64,000 bases of DNA from Pseudomonadota bacterium (GTDB taxonomy: Bacteria > Pseudomonadota > Alphaproteobacteria > Acetobacterales > Acetobacteraceae): NCBI GenBank assembly GCA_021826225.1, contig JAKBAV010000004.1, positions 1-64,000 of the forward strand, given 5' to 3'. Positions within the stretch are counted from its first letter, which is position 1; the number at the start of each line of letters is the position of its first letter. The notes beneath the pieces are model-generated. The model did not search any database, was not told the origin of the DNA, and saw nothing but the letters and a program-made list of their open reading frames with translations. Shown here piece after piece: positions 49,923-59,964 of this stretch. The position numbers were made by a program, and so were the translations under genes.

Positions 49923-51208
49923 GCTTCGTCTCCCAGCTGTTCCAGCATGCGGCGGATATCGTCACCCTGGCGGGCGATATGGGCTTCATATTTTTCCTGG
50001 AACAGGGCCCGGACGCCGGTGAAGCGTTTGCCCCGCCCGCGCGCGCGCATGCCGGCCAACCGGGCGGCTTCGAAACGGGCCGAGAAATGCCGCAGATTTT
50101 CTCCCAGATCGGTATAATGCGGGGATGCGAAGATCGACCTGAAGTGGAACCTGTAGGGTCCGAAAATCGGGTTGTCGAAAAAGATCAGGCGCAGCCTGGC
50201 AACGTCGTATATGTCATTCCCGGCGATGGCGCCGCCAGCCAGAGCGAGGCCGCCCGGGCCGGTGGGCAGCGCGCCATGGGTGAGCAGGGCGTTGCGGGCG
50301 GCGGCATCCTCGTAGAGCGCCTGCGGGTCTTCGATGGGCAGGTGGTTGGCGCGGCGGATGAGATCGACGAAGCCGTTTTTCGGCACCGGAAAATGAAAGG
50401 CGGCGAGCAGCACGGACTGGCCGGCGGGCCAGGGCGCCCAGATGCCGGCGGCGGCCAGCGCGTTGCGCGCGACATGCATGCAGTTATCGTTGAATAGTTT
50501 CCACCTGTAGGTTTTCACCCCGGCGCGGTAGGGCTGGTTGAGCGCGTTGAGATAATCGACGATGGCGCCCATGCGGGCGCGGTCGAGGGGCAGGCAGGCG
50601 CGATAATGCGAGCGGCCGAATTGCGCGGCATAGTCGGTGGCGACCGAAATCTCATACATGTAATCGCGCGCGCTCATGCCGGCGGGCTTGGCGCGGAACA
50701 GCTCGGGGTGAAATTCGACGCCGGCGAGGATATCGCGGGCCTTCGCTTCGTCCTGGGTGCGGTGATAGGCCGCCCGCGTCAGCCGCTCGCCCGGCGCCAG
50801 CGCGCCCCGCCAGAGAAATTCGCGACCCTGGACGGCGACCCAGTTGGCGTTGCGGTAATGCGCGTTGACGCTGATGCCGACGCCGCAATCCGCACCTGGC
50901 GCGGTGCCGGGGTCGCAGAGACGCAGGACGGGATACCCCGCCGTGGGGTCGAGCTGGACGCCGTGCAGGTAGAGCAGGGCATGGCCACCCATGCCGCTGC
51001 GCAACGGGGCGCCGAAACCGGGCTTTTTGCGCAGCTCCGAGAGCGCGCAAAGCTCGACATGGTAGGGGAATAGCCGGTCGTAAATGCTGGCGGCTGGCGC
51101 TGCCTCGCCGGAGGTTCGTTCCATGACCCGCGCGGCGACCTGCGCGGTATTCTGGCAGGTTGGCATTTTCTCATTATCCGTCAACGCTGTAGCCGTGAGT
51201 ATAGTCAT
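49919..51208 (-). CDS. Uncharacterised protein embedded in aryl polyene cluster
   Basis: 430 aa, 4-bp overlaps with both neighbours; WKLFNDNCMHVARNALAAAGI Asn-Cys/His motif. Confidence 0.75.
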   Translation of the reverse strand: MTILTATALTDNEKMPTCQNTAQVAARVMERTSGEAAPAASIYDRLFPYHVELCALSELRKKPGFGAPLRSGMGGHALLYLHGVQLDPTAGYPVLRLCDPGTAPGADCGVGISVNAHYRNANWVAVQGREFLWRGALAPGERLTRAAYHRTQDEAKARDILAGVEFHPELFRAKPAGMSARDYMYEISVATDYAAQFGRSHYRACLPLDRARMGAIVDYLNALNQPYRAGVKTYRWKLFNDNCMHVARNALAAAGIWAPWPAGQSVLLAAFHFPVPKNGFVDLIRRANHLPIEDPQALYEDAAARNALLTHGALPTGPGGLALAGGAIAGNDIYDVARLRLIFFDNPIFGPYRFHFRSIFASPHYTDLGENLRHFSARFEAARLAGMRARGRGKRFTGVRALFQEKYEAHIARQGDDIRRMLEQLGDEA

Positions 51209-51879
51209 GGCGCGCGGCACCGTCCAGCGCCGAAGGGGGCGAGGCCGAGAAGCTGGCGCCACAGCGCCGTCCAGCTTGGCCAGTCATGGCCGCCCTGGCT
51301 GGTGGCGACACGCCCCGCCGGAAGCTCGGCGCCGAGCGCGGCATGGGCCGGGGCGAAGCGGTCCCGCATTCCGTAGCCCAGATAGATCAACGGCGGATGA
51401 GACACGATGAGATGGCTTTGCAGCCAGGTCAGCAGGCGCTGCTCGGGCGCGGTGGCCACGGAGTTTTGCGCGGTCCAGCCGGGCAGGCCGGCGCGGGTGA
51501 ATTCCGCGACCGTGCCGCGCGTGCCGAGGAAGGGGGCGAGGAGGAAGATGCCGGCAATGTCCCGCGGCCGGGCGCTGGCATAGAGCAGCGCGCCCATGCC
51601 GCCGAGCGAGATGCCGAGCAGCCAGATGTTTTTGCAGCCGCGCGCCAGAGCCGGGGCGATGACGGCTTCGTGCAATATCTCGGTCACGCCGTCTTCAAGG
51701 TAGAGGTCGAGCTCCGGCGCAGCGACGGTGATGTCGATGGCGAGGCCGAGATCATGCACGGCGGCGATCATGGCATTGGGCGCGAAATCGGCGGCGGCGA
51801 TGCCGGCGCCGGGCAGCATGACGAGCAGGGTATCGGCCGGGCCGGCGGGGGCGGGGTAATGCAGGCAGGTGATGCTCAT
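51205..51879 (-). CDS. Alpha/beta hydrolase
   Basis: GISLGGMGALLYA nucleophile elbow, GGHDWPSW C-terminal His. Confidence 0.82.
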   Translation of the reverse strand: MSITCLHYPAPAGPADTLLVMLPGAGIAAADFAPNAMIAAVHDLGLAIDITVAAPELDLYLEDGVTEILHEAVIAPALARGCKNIWLLGISLGGMGALLYASARPRDIAGIFLLAPFLGTRGTVAEFTRAGLPGWTAQNSVATAPEQRLLTWLQSHLIVSHPPLIYLGYGMRDRFAPAHAALGAELPAGRVATSQGGHDWPSWTALWRQLLGLAPFGAGRCRAP

Positions 51880-54188
51880 GCGGCGGCACGCGGGGAGCTG
51901 AGCACGGCGCCGCAGAGCAAGGTAAGGAAGGTGCCTATGGCGACGGTGGCGCCGATATCATGCAGCACCGGGATACGCGAGAAGGATAGCAGCCCGTAAG
52001 CCGCCACCGTGCAGAGATTGGCGAGCACGATGGAGGCGGCGGCACGCGGCCAGCCCGGCGCGCCCGGCGCATTGCGGGCGAAGAACAGGCAGTAATTCGA
52101 GCCGATGGCGATGATGAGCAGAAAGCCGGCCACCATGAAGATGGAGAGCTTGCCGCCGCCCAGCGTGAGCAGCGCGGCGGTGATGGCGACGGCGGCGGCG
52201 AGCGGGGCGGCGATGGCGGCGGCGGCGCGCAGGCTGCGCAGGCCGAGGATGAGAATGAGCGCGATGCCGAGACTGCCAACGATGGCCAGGGTGACCGCCT
52301 GGTTCTCGAAGGTCTGGAGCAGCCTGTCCGATTGCTGGTTGAGGTCGACGAAGCTGGTCCCCGGCGGTAAGGCGCGCGCGATGGCGGCGGGGGCGGTTAC
52401 GCCTTGCAGCGGGGCCATGACCACCCAGTTGACGCCGTTGCGGGTGAGCAGGGAAGCGAATTGCAGGGACAGAGCCGGGGGCAGGCTGGCGGGGGTGAGC
52501 AGTGCCGCGGTTTTCGCGGTGGCGATGGCGGTGAAGAATGGCGCGAAGGCGGCGATGTCGAACGGCAGGCCGGCGGCGGCCTGGGTGAAATTCGCGCGCA
52601 AGGCGTCCGGGCCGGGTATCGCCGCCTGGCGGGCGCGTTGCATGGCATCGCTCGGCAAAATCGTGCTGGGCAGGGAATAGCCGCCGAGCTCATGCGCGGT
52701 GACAAGGCCGCCGAGCACCGGGGCCAGGGCTTCGCTCCGCTGCAGGGCCTGCTGCGCGGAGGGCGCGGCGAAAACGACGAAATAGCGCTGACCGGCAACG
52801 CCGAGATCCTGGCGCAACCTGTTGTCCAGCCGTTGCGCGGCGGCGGGGATGGGGCTCAGATTGAGCAGGTTGGTGTCCCACATGCCACCTTTATGGGAGA
52901 GCAGGACGAAGAGCGCGGCGGAAGTGACGGCGGCGACGGCGAGGCGGGCAATGCCGCGATGGCGGAGGAGCCGTTGCAGCGGCCGGGCGAGCGGCGTGGC
53001 GCCGCTGGCGAAGAAGCCGCGCGGCACGAAATGCGGCAGCACAAAACGGGTGGTGAGGGCGGCGGCGATGAGGCCGGCGATGGAGAACAGGCCAAGCTGG
53101 GCGAAGCCGGTGAAACTGGAGGCCAGCATGGCGGCAAAGCCGGCGATGGAGGTGAGCGCGCCGAGGCGTAAGGTCGGCCAGATGCGCGCCAGCGTGGTGG
53201 CGGCGGGCTCGTCCTGGCTGGTCTGGGTGAAGAGATAGATGGCGTAGTCAAGCGATTCGCCGATAAGCGTGACGCCGAAGCCGAGCGTGATGCCATGGAC
53301 GAAGCCGAAGGCCAGCGACACGGCGGCGATGGCCGCCAGGGCGCCGCTGACGATGGGCAGCAGGCCGAGCAGCAGCATGCGGGGCGAGCGATAGGCGAAG
53401 GCGAGCAGGCCGGCGGCGCCGAGCAGCGCCAGCAGCGAGAGACGGGAGACATCGGCCTTGGTGATGTCCCGGGTGTGGACGGCAAACACGCCGGGACCGC
53501 TCATTTGCAGAATGGCGCCGCCGGCCCCGGCCGTGGCGGCGCGGGTGGCGGCGAACGCCGCGGTGATGCGGGCCTGCGCCGCAGCCTGGGCATCGAGGTT
53601 GAAGCCGGGGGCGGCGGTGTGGACGAGGAGGAGCGCGGCGTGGCCGTCCGGGCTGGCCCAGACGCCGTTCTGTAAAGCGGGGCCGGTGGTGGTGAACTCG
53701 TTCATCAGGCGCAGGGTCTCGCCGGTAGGGTCGGCGGGCAGGGTGGCGCCGAGGGCCAGGCCGAGTTCGGAGCTGATGAGGGCAAGGTCATGGTTCAGGG
53801 CGGCGCGCAGCCCGGGCACCGAAAACGCGGCGGCGGTCGTCCCTGGGCTCAGCAGGTAGCGGTTGCCCCATACATAATTCTGCACGCCGGCGAAGGAGTC
53901 GGGGGCGCCATTCATCACGTCGAGGAAAGCGGGCTCCTGGCGCAGGCGGGCGGCGGTGGCCTGGCTGAGCGCTGCGAGGACCGGCATGGGCGCGCCGGAG
54001 ATGGCGAGCAGCACGATATGCGAGGCGGCGCCGCCATTCACCTGACCCGCCAGCACCTGTTGCGCGAGCGCGGCGGAGCGGGGCAGGAAGTCGCCCATAT
54101 CCGTGCGGTAGCTGGTGCGCGCGGCAATGGCCCCGCAGGCGGCGAGCAGAGCCAGCCAGAGCGCCAGGGCGCGGAATTCAGGGCGCAT
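51876..54188 (-). CDS. MMPL-family RND exporter
   Basis: 770 aa, two blocks of TM helices flanking extracytoplasmic domains; GITLGFGVTLIGESLDYAIYLFTQ. Confidence 0.9.
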   Translation of the reverse strand: MRPEFRALALWLALLAACGAIAARTSYRTDMGDFLPRSAALAQQVLAGQVNGGAASHIVLLAISGAPMPVLAALSQATAARLRQEPAFLDVMNGAPDSFAGVQNYVWGNRYLLSPGTTAAAFSVPGLRAALNHDLALISSELGLALGATLPADPTGETLRLMNEFTTTGPALQNGVWASPDGHAALLLVHTAAPGFNLDAQAAAQARITAAFAATRAATAGAGGAILQMSGPGVFAVHTRDITKADVSRLSLLALLGAAGLLAFAYRSPRMLLLGLLPIVSGALAAIAAVSLAFGFVHGITLGFGVTLIGESLDYAIYLFTQTSQDEPAATTLARIWPTLRLGALTSIAGFAAMLASSFTGFAQLGLFSIAGLIAAALTTRFVLPHFVPRGFFASGATPLARPLQRLLRHRGIARLAVAAVTSAALFVLLSHKGGMWDTNLLNLSPIPAAAQRLDNRLRQDLGVAGQRYFVVFAAPSAQQALQRSEALAPVLGGLVTAHELGGYSLPSTILPSDAMQRARQAAIPGPDALRANFTQAAAGLPFDIAAFAPFFTAIATAKTAALLTPASLPPALSLQFASLLTRNGVNWVVMAPLQGVTAPAAIARALPPGTSFVDLNQQSDRLLQTFENQAVTLAIVGSLGIALILILGLRSLRAAAAIAAPLAAAVAITAALLTLGGGKLSIFMVAGFLLIIAIGSNYCLFFARNAPGAPGWPRAAASIVLANLCTVAAYGLLSFSRIPVLHDIGATVAIGTFLTLLCGAVLSSPRAAA

Positions 54189-54777
54189 CGGATGGCTGGA
54201 CGGCGGCGATGCTCATGCGGGTTTCGCTGCCATCGCCGCTGGCGGTGTCGATGCTGGTGACGTGGTTTTGGGTGCCGGTGATGACCATGAAGCGGATGAA
54301 GCGGGCCAGGGCAGCGTCCTTTGGCACGAGATGCAGCCGCCAGGTGGCGGCGGTGCCCGTGAGGCTCAGGGTGTAGAGGTTTTGCAGCCCTGGCAGGTCG
54401 CCGGACAGGGTGAAGCTGATGCCTTCCACCAGCCCGGCGATGCGCGGGTCCTGGTTCAGGGTGAAAACATGGGTGGTGCCGCCGCTGGTCAGGGTGATCT
54501 GGCCGTGATCGAGGACGAAATCCTCGGGCGCGGGCGAGATTGTGACCTTGTGGAGATAACCGGGCGCGACATAGGTGAGGCTGCCGGTGCTGGTGAGCGG
54601 GGCGCTGAGCACGGGGGAGGTTTCCTGCTCGGAGAATGTCGCGCTGGCGGCGGGCAGCCGGGCCAGGGCCTGCATGAGCTGCGGCAGGCCCCATGCTTGT
54701 TGCGCGTAAGCGGGGGTGGCCAGGAACAAGCCCAGGGCGAGCCCGCGCAGGGCACGCGAATCAGGCCCAGAAATCAT
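54178..54777 (-). CDS. LolA-like outer membrane lipoprotein carrier protein
   Basis: Signal peptide; FSEQETSPVLSAPLTSTGSLTYVAPGYLHKVTISP. Confidence 0.85.
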   Translation of the reverse strand: MISGPDSRALRGLALGLFLATPAYAQQAWGLPQLMQALARLPAASATFSEQETSPVLSAPLTSTGSLTYVAPGYLHKVTISPAPEDFVLDHGQITLTSGGTTHVFTLNQDPRIAGLVEGISFTLSGDLPGLQNLYTLSLTGTAATWRLHLVPKDAALARFIRFMVITGTQNHVTSIDTASGDGSETRMSIAAVQPSDAP

Positions 54778-55663
54778 AGAAGTTGAACCAGTTATAGGGT
54801 GCCTGGCGGCAATAATGCTCAAGCCGGGCGACGTAGCGGCGCATGACGGTATCGAGCCAGGGGGCGGCATCCAGCGGCCGCGCGGCGGGCTCGGCCAGCA
54901 GCTCGAAATGCACCTCGTAGCGCTTGCCGCCGCGATACATGCCGGCCATGAGCACCGCCGGGCTTTGCAGCATCATGGCGATGCGGAACGGGCCCTGCGG
55001 GAAGGCGGCCTCGGCACCGAGAAACGGGTAGCGCGCGAGGTCCTTGCCCTGGACGTTGCGGTCCGCCAGCACGCCGATGAAGTGCCCCGCGCGCAAACGC
55101 TCGGCCACGGCGATGAGCGAGTCGGCGCGGCCGAGGCCGATGACCTCGGTGGCGAGGCTGGGATTGATGGCGGACAAGGCGGCGCGGATTTTCTGCGCGT
55201 TTTCCTCGTACATCAACAGGGTGATGGGCAGGTCGCGGCGGCGTTTGCGGCCGATGGCGCGGGCGACCTCGAAACTGCCGAAATGCGCGCCGATCAGAAT
55301 ACAGCCACCGCCGCGCGCCTCGATGTCGCGCAGGATTTGCTCGCCATGCACGGTGACCTCGAAATCCTCGGTGCGGTCGCCGAGCAGGAATACGCGGTCG
55401 AGCAGGCAGCGCGCGAAGGTGAGGAAATGCCTGAACTGGTCCGCGAGGCCCGGGGCGCGGCCGAGAACGCGGCGCAGATAGGCGCGCGAGGCACGGCCGG
55501 CAGCCGGCGAGGAGAGGCAGAAATACAGGCAGAGCGGGTAGAGCAACAGGCGCGCGACGGGCCGGCCCATGCGCCGCGCCGCCCAGATGCCGAGCCGGAT
55601 GGCCGGGAGCGAGCCGCGCTCCGGGCGGCTGACCCATTCCTGTACGCGGGCGGTGCCGGTCAT
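54761..55663 (-). CDS. LpxL/HtrB-like acyltransferase
   Basis: GCILIGAHFGSFEVARAI (HX4D/E-like), NWFNFYDFWA C-terminus. Confidence 0.88.
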   Translation of the reverse strand: MTGTARVQEWVSRPERGSLPAIRLGIWAARRMGRPVARLLLYPLCLYFCLSSPAAGRASRAYLRRVLGRAPGLADQFRHFLTFARCLLDRVFLLGDRTEDFEVTVHGEQILRDIEARGGGCILIGAHFGSFEVARAIGRKRRRDLPITLLMYEENAQKIRAALSAINPSLATEVIGLGRADSLIAVAERLRAGHFIGVLADRNVQGKDLARYPFLGAEAAFPQGPFRIAMMLQSPAVLMAGMYRGGKRYEVHFELLAEPAARPLDAAPWLDTVMRRYVARLEHYCRQAPYNWFNFYDFWA

Positions 55664-55950
55664 GCCGCGCCGGGAATCAGCGTGCCGGCCATGACCAGCG
55701 CGTCATCGGCGGTACGGCATTCGAAGCGCGTGGCGAAGCCCTGACCCTGCCAGAGCAGGCGGAGCGCGGTGCCGTGGCGGATGGGGCGCAGGAATTTGAC
55801 GTTATGGATGGTGATATCATCCTGCAAACCGGGAATGGCGGCGATCATGGCATCGAGCAGTAACGCGCCGGGGATGATGGGGTTGCCCGGGAAATGCCCG
55901 GCCGCGCTGGGGTGGCCGGGGGCGAGGGTGAAGGGCTGCTCCTGCCACAT
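55660..55950 (-). CDS. ApeI-like 3-hydroxyacyl-ACP dehydratase (FabZ-like hotdog)
   Basis: GHFPGNPIIPGALLLDAM. Confidence 0.88.
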   Translation of the reverse strand: MWQEQPFTLAPGHPSAAGHFPGNPIIPGALLLDAMIAAIPGLQDDITIHNVKFLRPIRHGTALRLLWQGQGFATRFECRTADDALVMAGTLIPGAA

Positions 55951-55952
55951 GG

Positions 55953-57272
55953 TCAGCCGCCCCCGTCGCGCGCGGGCTGGCCGATGAGCCGCAGCAGGGT
56001 TTCGCGCGGCAGCTTGCCAAGCGCGTTGCGCGGCAGGCTGTCCACCAGCACCAGCGGGCGGGGCAGAAAGGCCGGGTCGATGCGCTGGCGCAATTCGGCC
56101 ATGATTGCGCGCGCGTCCAGGCCCGGGGCGACCGCCACGGCGGCCAAGCGCGGCACGCCGGCGCCCCTCGCCTCGCCCATCAGGAACACGCCGTCCTGCA
56201 CGCCCGGGATGCTCAGCAGCTGGTGGGTGAGGCTGGCGAGCGAGGCGCGCTTGCCGGCGACATCGACGAGGTCGGCGGCGCGGCCGCCGAGGTGGAATGT
56301 TTGCGGGCCAGTCAGCGTGATCTGGTCGTGCAGCAGCGTGGGGCCGGGCACGGCGGGGCCGTCCGCCCAGGTGGTGGCGCCGTCCTGGTGGAGGGTGATG
56401 CCGTCGAAGCACCGCCACGCGGTTTCATGGGCGCTGCGCCTGGTGGCGATCTGCCCGGCTTCGGTGCAACCGTAGATCTCGACGAGCGTACCGCCGAAAC
56501 AGGCCTCCGCGGCGCCAGCGAGTTCCACCGGCAGCGGGGCGGTGGCGGAGAGAATGAGATCGGCCGCCGGCATGCCCTCGGGCGCGGCCAGCAGCGCGCG
56601 CAGATGCACCGGGGTGGTGACCAGGATGCGCGGCCGCGGGGCACGGGCCAGGGCGGCGCGGATATCGGCCGGGTAGAGCGGCCAGCCGGCATCGATGGTG
56701 AGGCCGTGCAGCAGGCCGAGCAGGATGACCGATTCGAGTCCGTAGCTGTGGTGATGCGGCACCGTGCCGATGATGCTGGCGCCGCGCAGGGCGCCGATGC
56801 CCAGCCTAGCCCCGGCGGCGAGCGCGCTGCGGCGCAATGTGCCCCAATCCTTGGCCATGGGTTGCGGGCGGCCGGTGGAGCCGGAGGTGAACAGGATGAC
56901 GGCTTGCTGGTCATCGGCCACTTCGTCCAGGGTGAAGGGCGCGGCGGGGCCTGTGAGATCGGCGGGGTAAGCGAGGCTGGGCAGGTCCGTCTCCGCGCCA
57001 TCTGTCAGGGCGTAGAGATCGGGGTAGTCCTCGGCCAGGGCGGTGAGGGCGGCGGGGAGGCTGGAAGATGGCATCAGGCTGATCTGGCCGGCGGCGAGGG
57101 CGGCGGCCAGGCCGGTGGCGAAGCGATAGCGGTCGGTACACAGGTTGACGACGTATTTATGGACCGGCAGGCGCGCCGCCAGGGCGGCGGCATCCTGGTG
57201 GAACGTCGCCATGGGGATGGCCCGGCCGGACTGGCGCGCGGCGGGCAAGCGGGCCTGGGTGGCGATGTTCAT
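55953..57272 (-). CDS. AMP-dependent acyl-CoA/ACP synthetase
   Basis: AVILFTSGSTGRPQPMAKDWGTL, VEIYGCTEAGQIATRR, VDSLPRNALGKLPRETL. Confidence 0.92.
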   Translation of the reverse strand: MNIATQARLPAARQSGRAIPMATFHQDAAALAARLPVHKYVVNLCTDRYRFATGLAAALAAGQISLMPSSSLPAALTALAEDYPDLYALTDGAETDLPSLAYPADLTGPAAPFTLDEVADDQQAVILFTSGSTGRPQPMAKDWGTLRRSALAAGARLGIGALRGASIIGTVPHHHSYGLESVILLGLLHGLTIDAGWPLYPADIRAALARAPRPRILVTTPVHLRALLAAPEGMPAADLILSATAPLPVELAGAAEACFGGTLVEIYGCTEAGQIATRRSAHETAWRCFDGITLHQDGATTWADGPAVPGPTLLHDQITLTGPQTFHLGGRAADLVDVAGKRASLASLTHQLLSIPGVQDGVFLMGEARGAGVPRLAAVAVAPGLDARAIMAELRQRIDPAFLPRPLVLVDSLPRNALGKLPRETLLRLIGQPARDGGG

Positions 57273-57276
57273 CGGC

Positions 57277-57864
57277 TCATCGACCCAGCGTTTCCGGTTC
57301 CACGGCCTTGCGCGGTGGGCCGGGCGGGCGGGTGGCGTTTGCCACCATGTCGAATATGGCGGCGAGGGAGTGGCGCGGCGGGTCGCACAGGACGCGCAGG
57401 CGGATGGCGTATTCCACGGCGAACATCACGATAACCAGCGGGATGTCGAGAATATTGACGAAGAACGACCAGAAGGTGAGCGGCGCGAAGCAGAACAGGC
57501 CGACCGAGACGGCGAGCTGCATGGCGAAGAACAGCGCCCAGGCGATGGTGACCTTGCGGGTGTAGCGCAACATCTCCGTGGATAAGGGGCCATGCAGGCG
57601 GCGCGCCATGCCGGTGATCAGCGGCTCGCGGCCCGGCCGCAGCGTGAGCGCGAAGGTGGCGAGCAGGCTGGCATATAAGCCCCAATGGGTGAGCGCCGAG
57701 ACGGTGACGAAGCCAAGCTTGAACAGCCCGCCCAGGCTCAACTCCAGGCCAAGCGGGATTTGCCGCGTGGCGAGGATGATGAGATGCGACAGCACCGGAA
57801 TGATGGCGATGGCCAGGACCGCCCAGAGCGGCGAGCGGGACATGCGGGCGGAATCTGCCCGCAT
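57277..57864 (-). CDS. COG4648-like inner membrane protein (ApeG-like)
   Basis: 4-5 TM segments, conserved location between ACP and AMP-ligase. Confidence 0.75.
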   Translation of the reverse strand: MRADSARMSRSPLWAVLAIAIIPVLSHLIILATRQIPLGLELSLGGLFKLGFVTVSALTHWGLYASLLATFALTLRPGREPLITGMARRLHGPLSTEMLRYTRKVTIAWALFFAMQLAVSVGLFCFAPLTFWSFFVNILDIPLVIVMFAVEYAIRLRVLCDPPRHSLAAIFDMVANATRPPGPPRKAVEPETLGR

Positions 57865-58143
57865 TTATGACTCGCGATGCGCCTGGATATACGCATTCAG
57901 GCTGCGCAGGGACCGGAAGATTTCGGCATTGCCCTCGCCATCGGCGCGCAGCTTCACGCCGTAGCGCTGCGCCACGGTGAGGGAGATTTCCAGCATGTCG
58001 ATGGAATCGAGCCCCAGCCCCTCGCCATGCAAGGGGGCTTCGGGGTCTATCGCGGCGGCGTGCTGGTCAAGATTAAGGGTTTCAACTATCAGTTGTGCTA
58101 GAGATGATTCTTCTGCACTCTGGGTTGCAATGTCGGCCGTCAT
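57865..58143 (-). CDS. Acyl carrier protein
   Basis: GEGLGLDSIDMLEISLTV phosphopantetheine site. Confidence 0.92.
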   Translation of the reverse strand: MTADIATQSAEESSLAQLIVETLNLDQHAAAIDPEAPLHGEGLGLDSIDMLEISLTVAQRYGVKLRADGEGNAEIFRSLRSLNAYIQAHRES

Positions 58144-58558
58144 GGGGTTGCCTCAAAAAGCGGGGGTGCGAAAAGCAGGGCGGCGAACGCGGCCAGATCG
58201 GCACCGGTGGAGGCTCTCACACATCATCCTTTCAAGCTCTCTCAAAGCTTTAACAGATCGCTTTTTGGTTGCAAGCAAGCTCTGCCCGGCGGGCGGAGGC
58301 GGCTTACCCCGGCGAAAGAGCGGCACGCGCCGCCCTTCTCCCGGCCATTATAGCTGGCGCCGGAACAGGCGTTTTACAAGCCGCGCAAAAGGTGGTGCCT
58401 GAACATTTTCAGATAGTGATGGCGCCGTGCCACAGGCGTGAGGCGGGCCGATTATGGCGCGCTGGCATAACATGGCGCGGCGGCGGCGGGTAATACCGAT
58501 TGCGCCGGTGCGGCGCGTATCCGATGCTTCGGCAACGCGATGCAAGGGACGGGACGGC

Positions 58559-59263
58559 ATGATGAGGCTCTATTATTTTCCGACGCCCAATGGCCGCAAG
58601 GTCAGCATCGCGCTGGAGGAGATGGGGCTCGCCTACGAGATTGTCCCGGTTGACATCACCCGGGGTGAGCAACAGGCGCCGGATTTTCTGGCGATCAGCC
58701 CGAATAACCGCATCCCGGCGCTGACCGATGTGGCGGCGGATGGCCGGAAGATCTCGATTTTCGAGTCCGGGGCGATATTGCAGTATCTCGGCCGCAAGAG
58801 CGGGCGGCTGTATCCGGCCGCTGAGCCGGAGCGCTGCCGGGTGGATAGCTGGCTGTTCTGGCAGATGGCGGGGCTCGGGCCGATGGCGGGGCAGCTGAGC
58901 TGGTTCATCCGCGTGGCCAATGTGCCGGGGCGCGCGGCCGCGGATTACGAGTATCCCATCCACCGCTACCGCAAGGAGGTGCTGCGGCTCTATGGCGTGC
59001 TGGAGCGCGGGCTGGCGGCGGCGGGCGATTTTATCTGCGGGGATTACAGCATTGCCGATATCGCGTCCTGGACCTGGGTGGCGCAGTATAACAACCATAT
59101 CGGCGGGCTGGCGGATTTCCCCAGGGTGGCGGCGTGGCACGAGCGGATTGCCGCGCGCCCGGCGGTGCAGCGCGGGCTGATGGTGTGGATGCCGGCACAG
59201 GATAGCGGCTGGTCGGCGGCAGGCAACGCGGCGCAGATTGCCGGGGTGAAGCCGGTGGGGTGA
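58559..59263 (+). CDS. Glutathione S-transferase family protein
   Basis: MRLYYFPTPNGRKVSIALEEMGLAYEIVPVDITRGEQQAPDFLAISPNNRIPAL. Confidence 0.93.
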   Translation: MMRLYYFPTPNGRKVSIALEEMGLAYEIVPVDITRGEQQAPDFLAISPNNRIPALTDVAADGRKISIFESGAILQYLGRKSGRLYPAAEPERCRVDSWLFWQMAGLGPMAGQLSWFIRVANVPGRAAADYEYPIHRYRKEVLRLYGVLERGLAAAGDFICGDYSIADIASWTWVAQYNNHIGGLADFPRVAAWHERIAARPAVQRGLMVWMPAQDSGWSAAGNAAQIAGVKPVG

Positions 59264-59307
59264 GCGGGGCGGTGCATTGGCGGCCGGGAGCGGCTATGCT
59301 GCGCGGC

Positions 59308-59937
59308 ATGACTGAATTCACCCTCCCGCCCGGCGCTCTCACCTCGCCCGCCACGGCGCGTAATCGCGAACCGATCCTGGCGGTGTTGCGGGAGCATCTG
59401 CCAGCTTCCGGGCTGGTGCTGGAAATCGCCTCGGGGGCCGGCGAGCACGCGGCGTTCAACGCCGCCGCGCTGCCCGGGCTGCGCTGGCAGCCCAGCGATC
59501 CTTCATCCGAGGCGCTGCTCAGCATCGCGGCCTGGCGGGCGCATGCCGGGCTGGCCAATCTGCTGGCGCCGCTGCAGCTGGATGCGGCCGATCCGGCGGG
59601 CTGGCCGGTGACGCGGGCGGACGCGCTCGTGAATATCAACATGATCCACATTTCGCCGTGGGAAGCGGCACAAGGGCTGATGGCCGGCGCCGCGCGCGTG
59701 CTGCCGGCGGGCGGGGTGGTGGTGCTGTACGGGCCGTATGTCGAGGCGGGAGTTGAGACCGCGCCATCCAACCTGGCCTTCGATGCCAGCCTGCGGGCGC
59801 GCAACCCGGAATGGGGGCTGCGGCGGCTGGACGAGGTTGTGGCGCTGGCGGCGGCGCGGGGGCTGGAATTCCGCGCACGGGTCGCCATGCCGGCGAATAA
59901 CCTGTGCGTGGTGTTCCGCAAGGCGCAGCCGGGCTGA
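59308..59937 (+). CDS. DUF938 family methyltransferase-like protein
   Basis: ATARNREPILAVLREHLPASGLVLEIASGAGEHAAFNAAALPGLRWQPSD. Confidence 0.88.
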   Translation: MTEFTLPPGALTSPATARNREPILAVLREHLPASGLVLEIASGAGEHAAFNAAALPGLRWQPSDPSSEALLSIAAWRAHAGLANLLAPLQLDAADPAGWPVTRADALVNINMIHISPWEAAQGLMAGAARVLPAGGVVVLYGPYVEAGVETAPSNLAFDASLRARNPEWGLRRLDEVVALAAARGLEFRARVAMPANNLCVVFRKAQPG

Positions 59938-59964
59938 GCGGGGCCGGGCGGACTCAGCCGCGGC

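Noticed and set aside
56223-57434. 403-aa plus-strand ORF
   Set aside because: Antisense to the AMP-ligase
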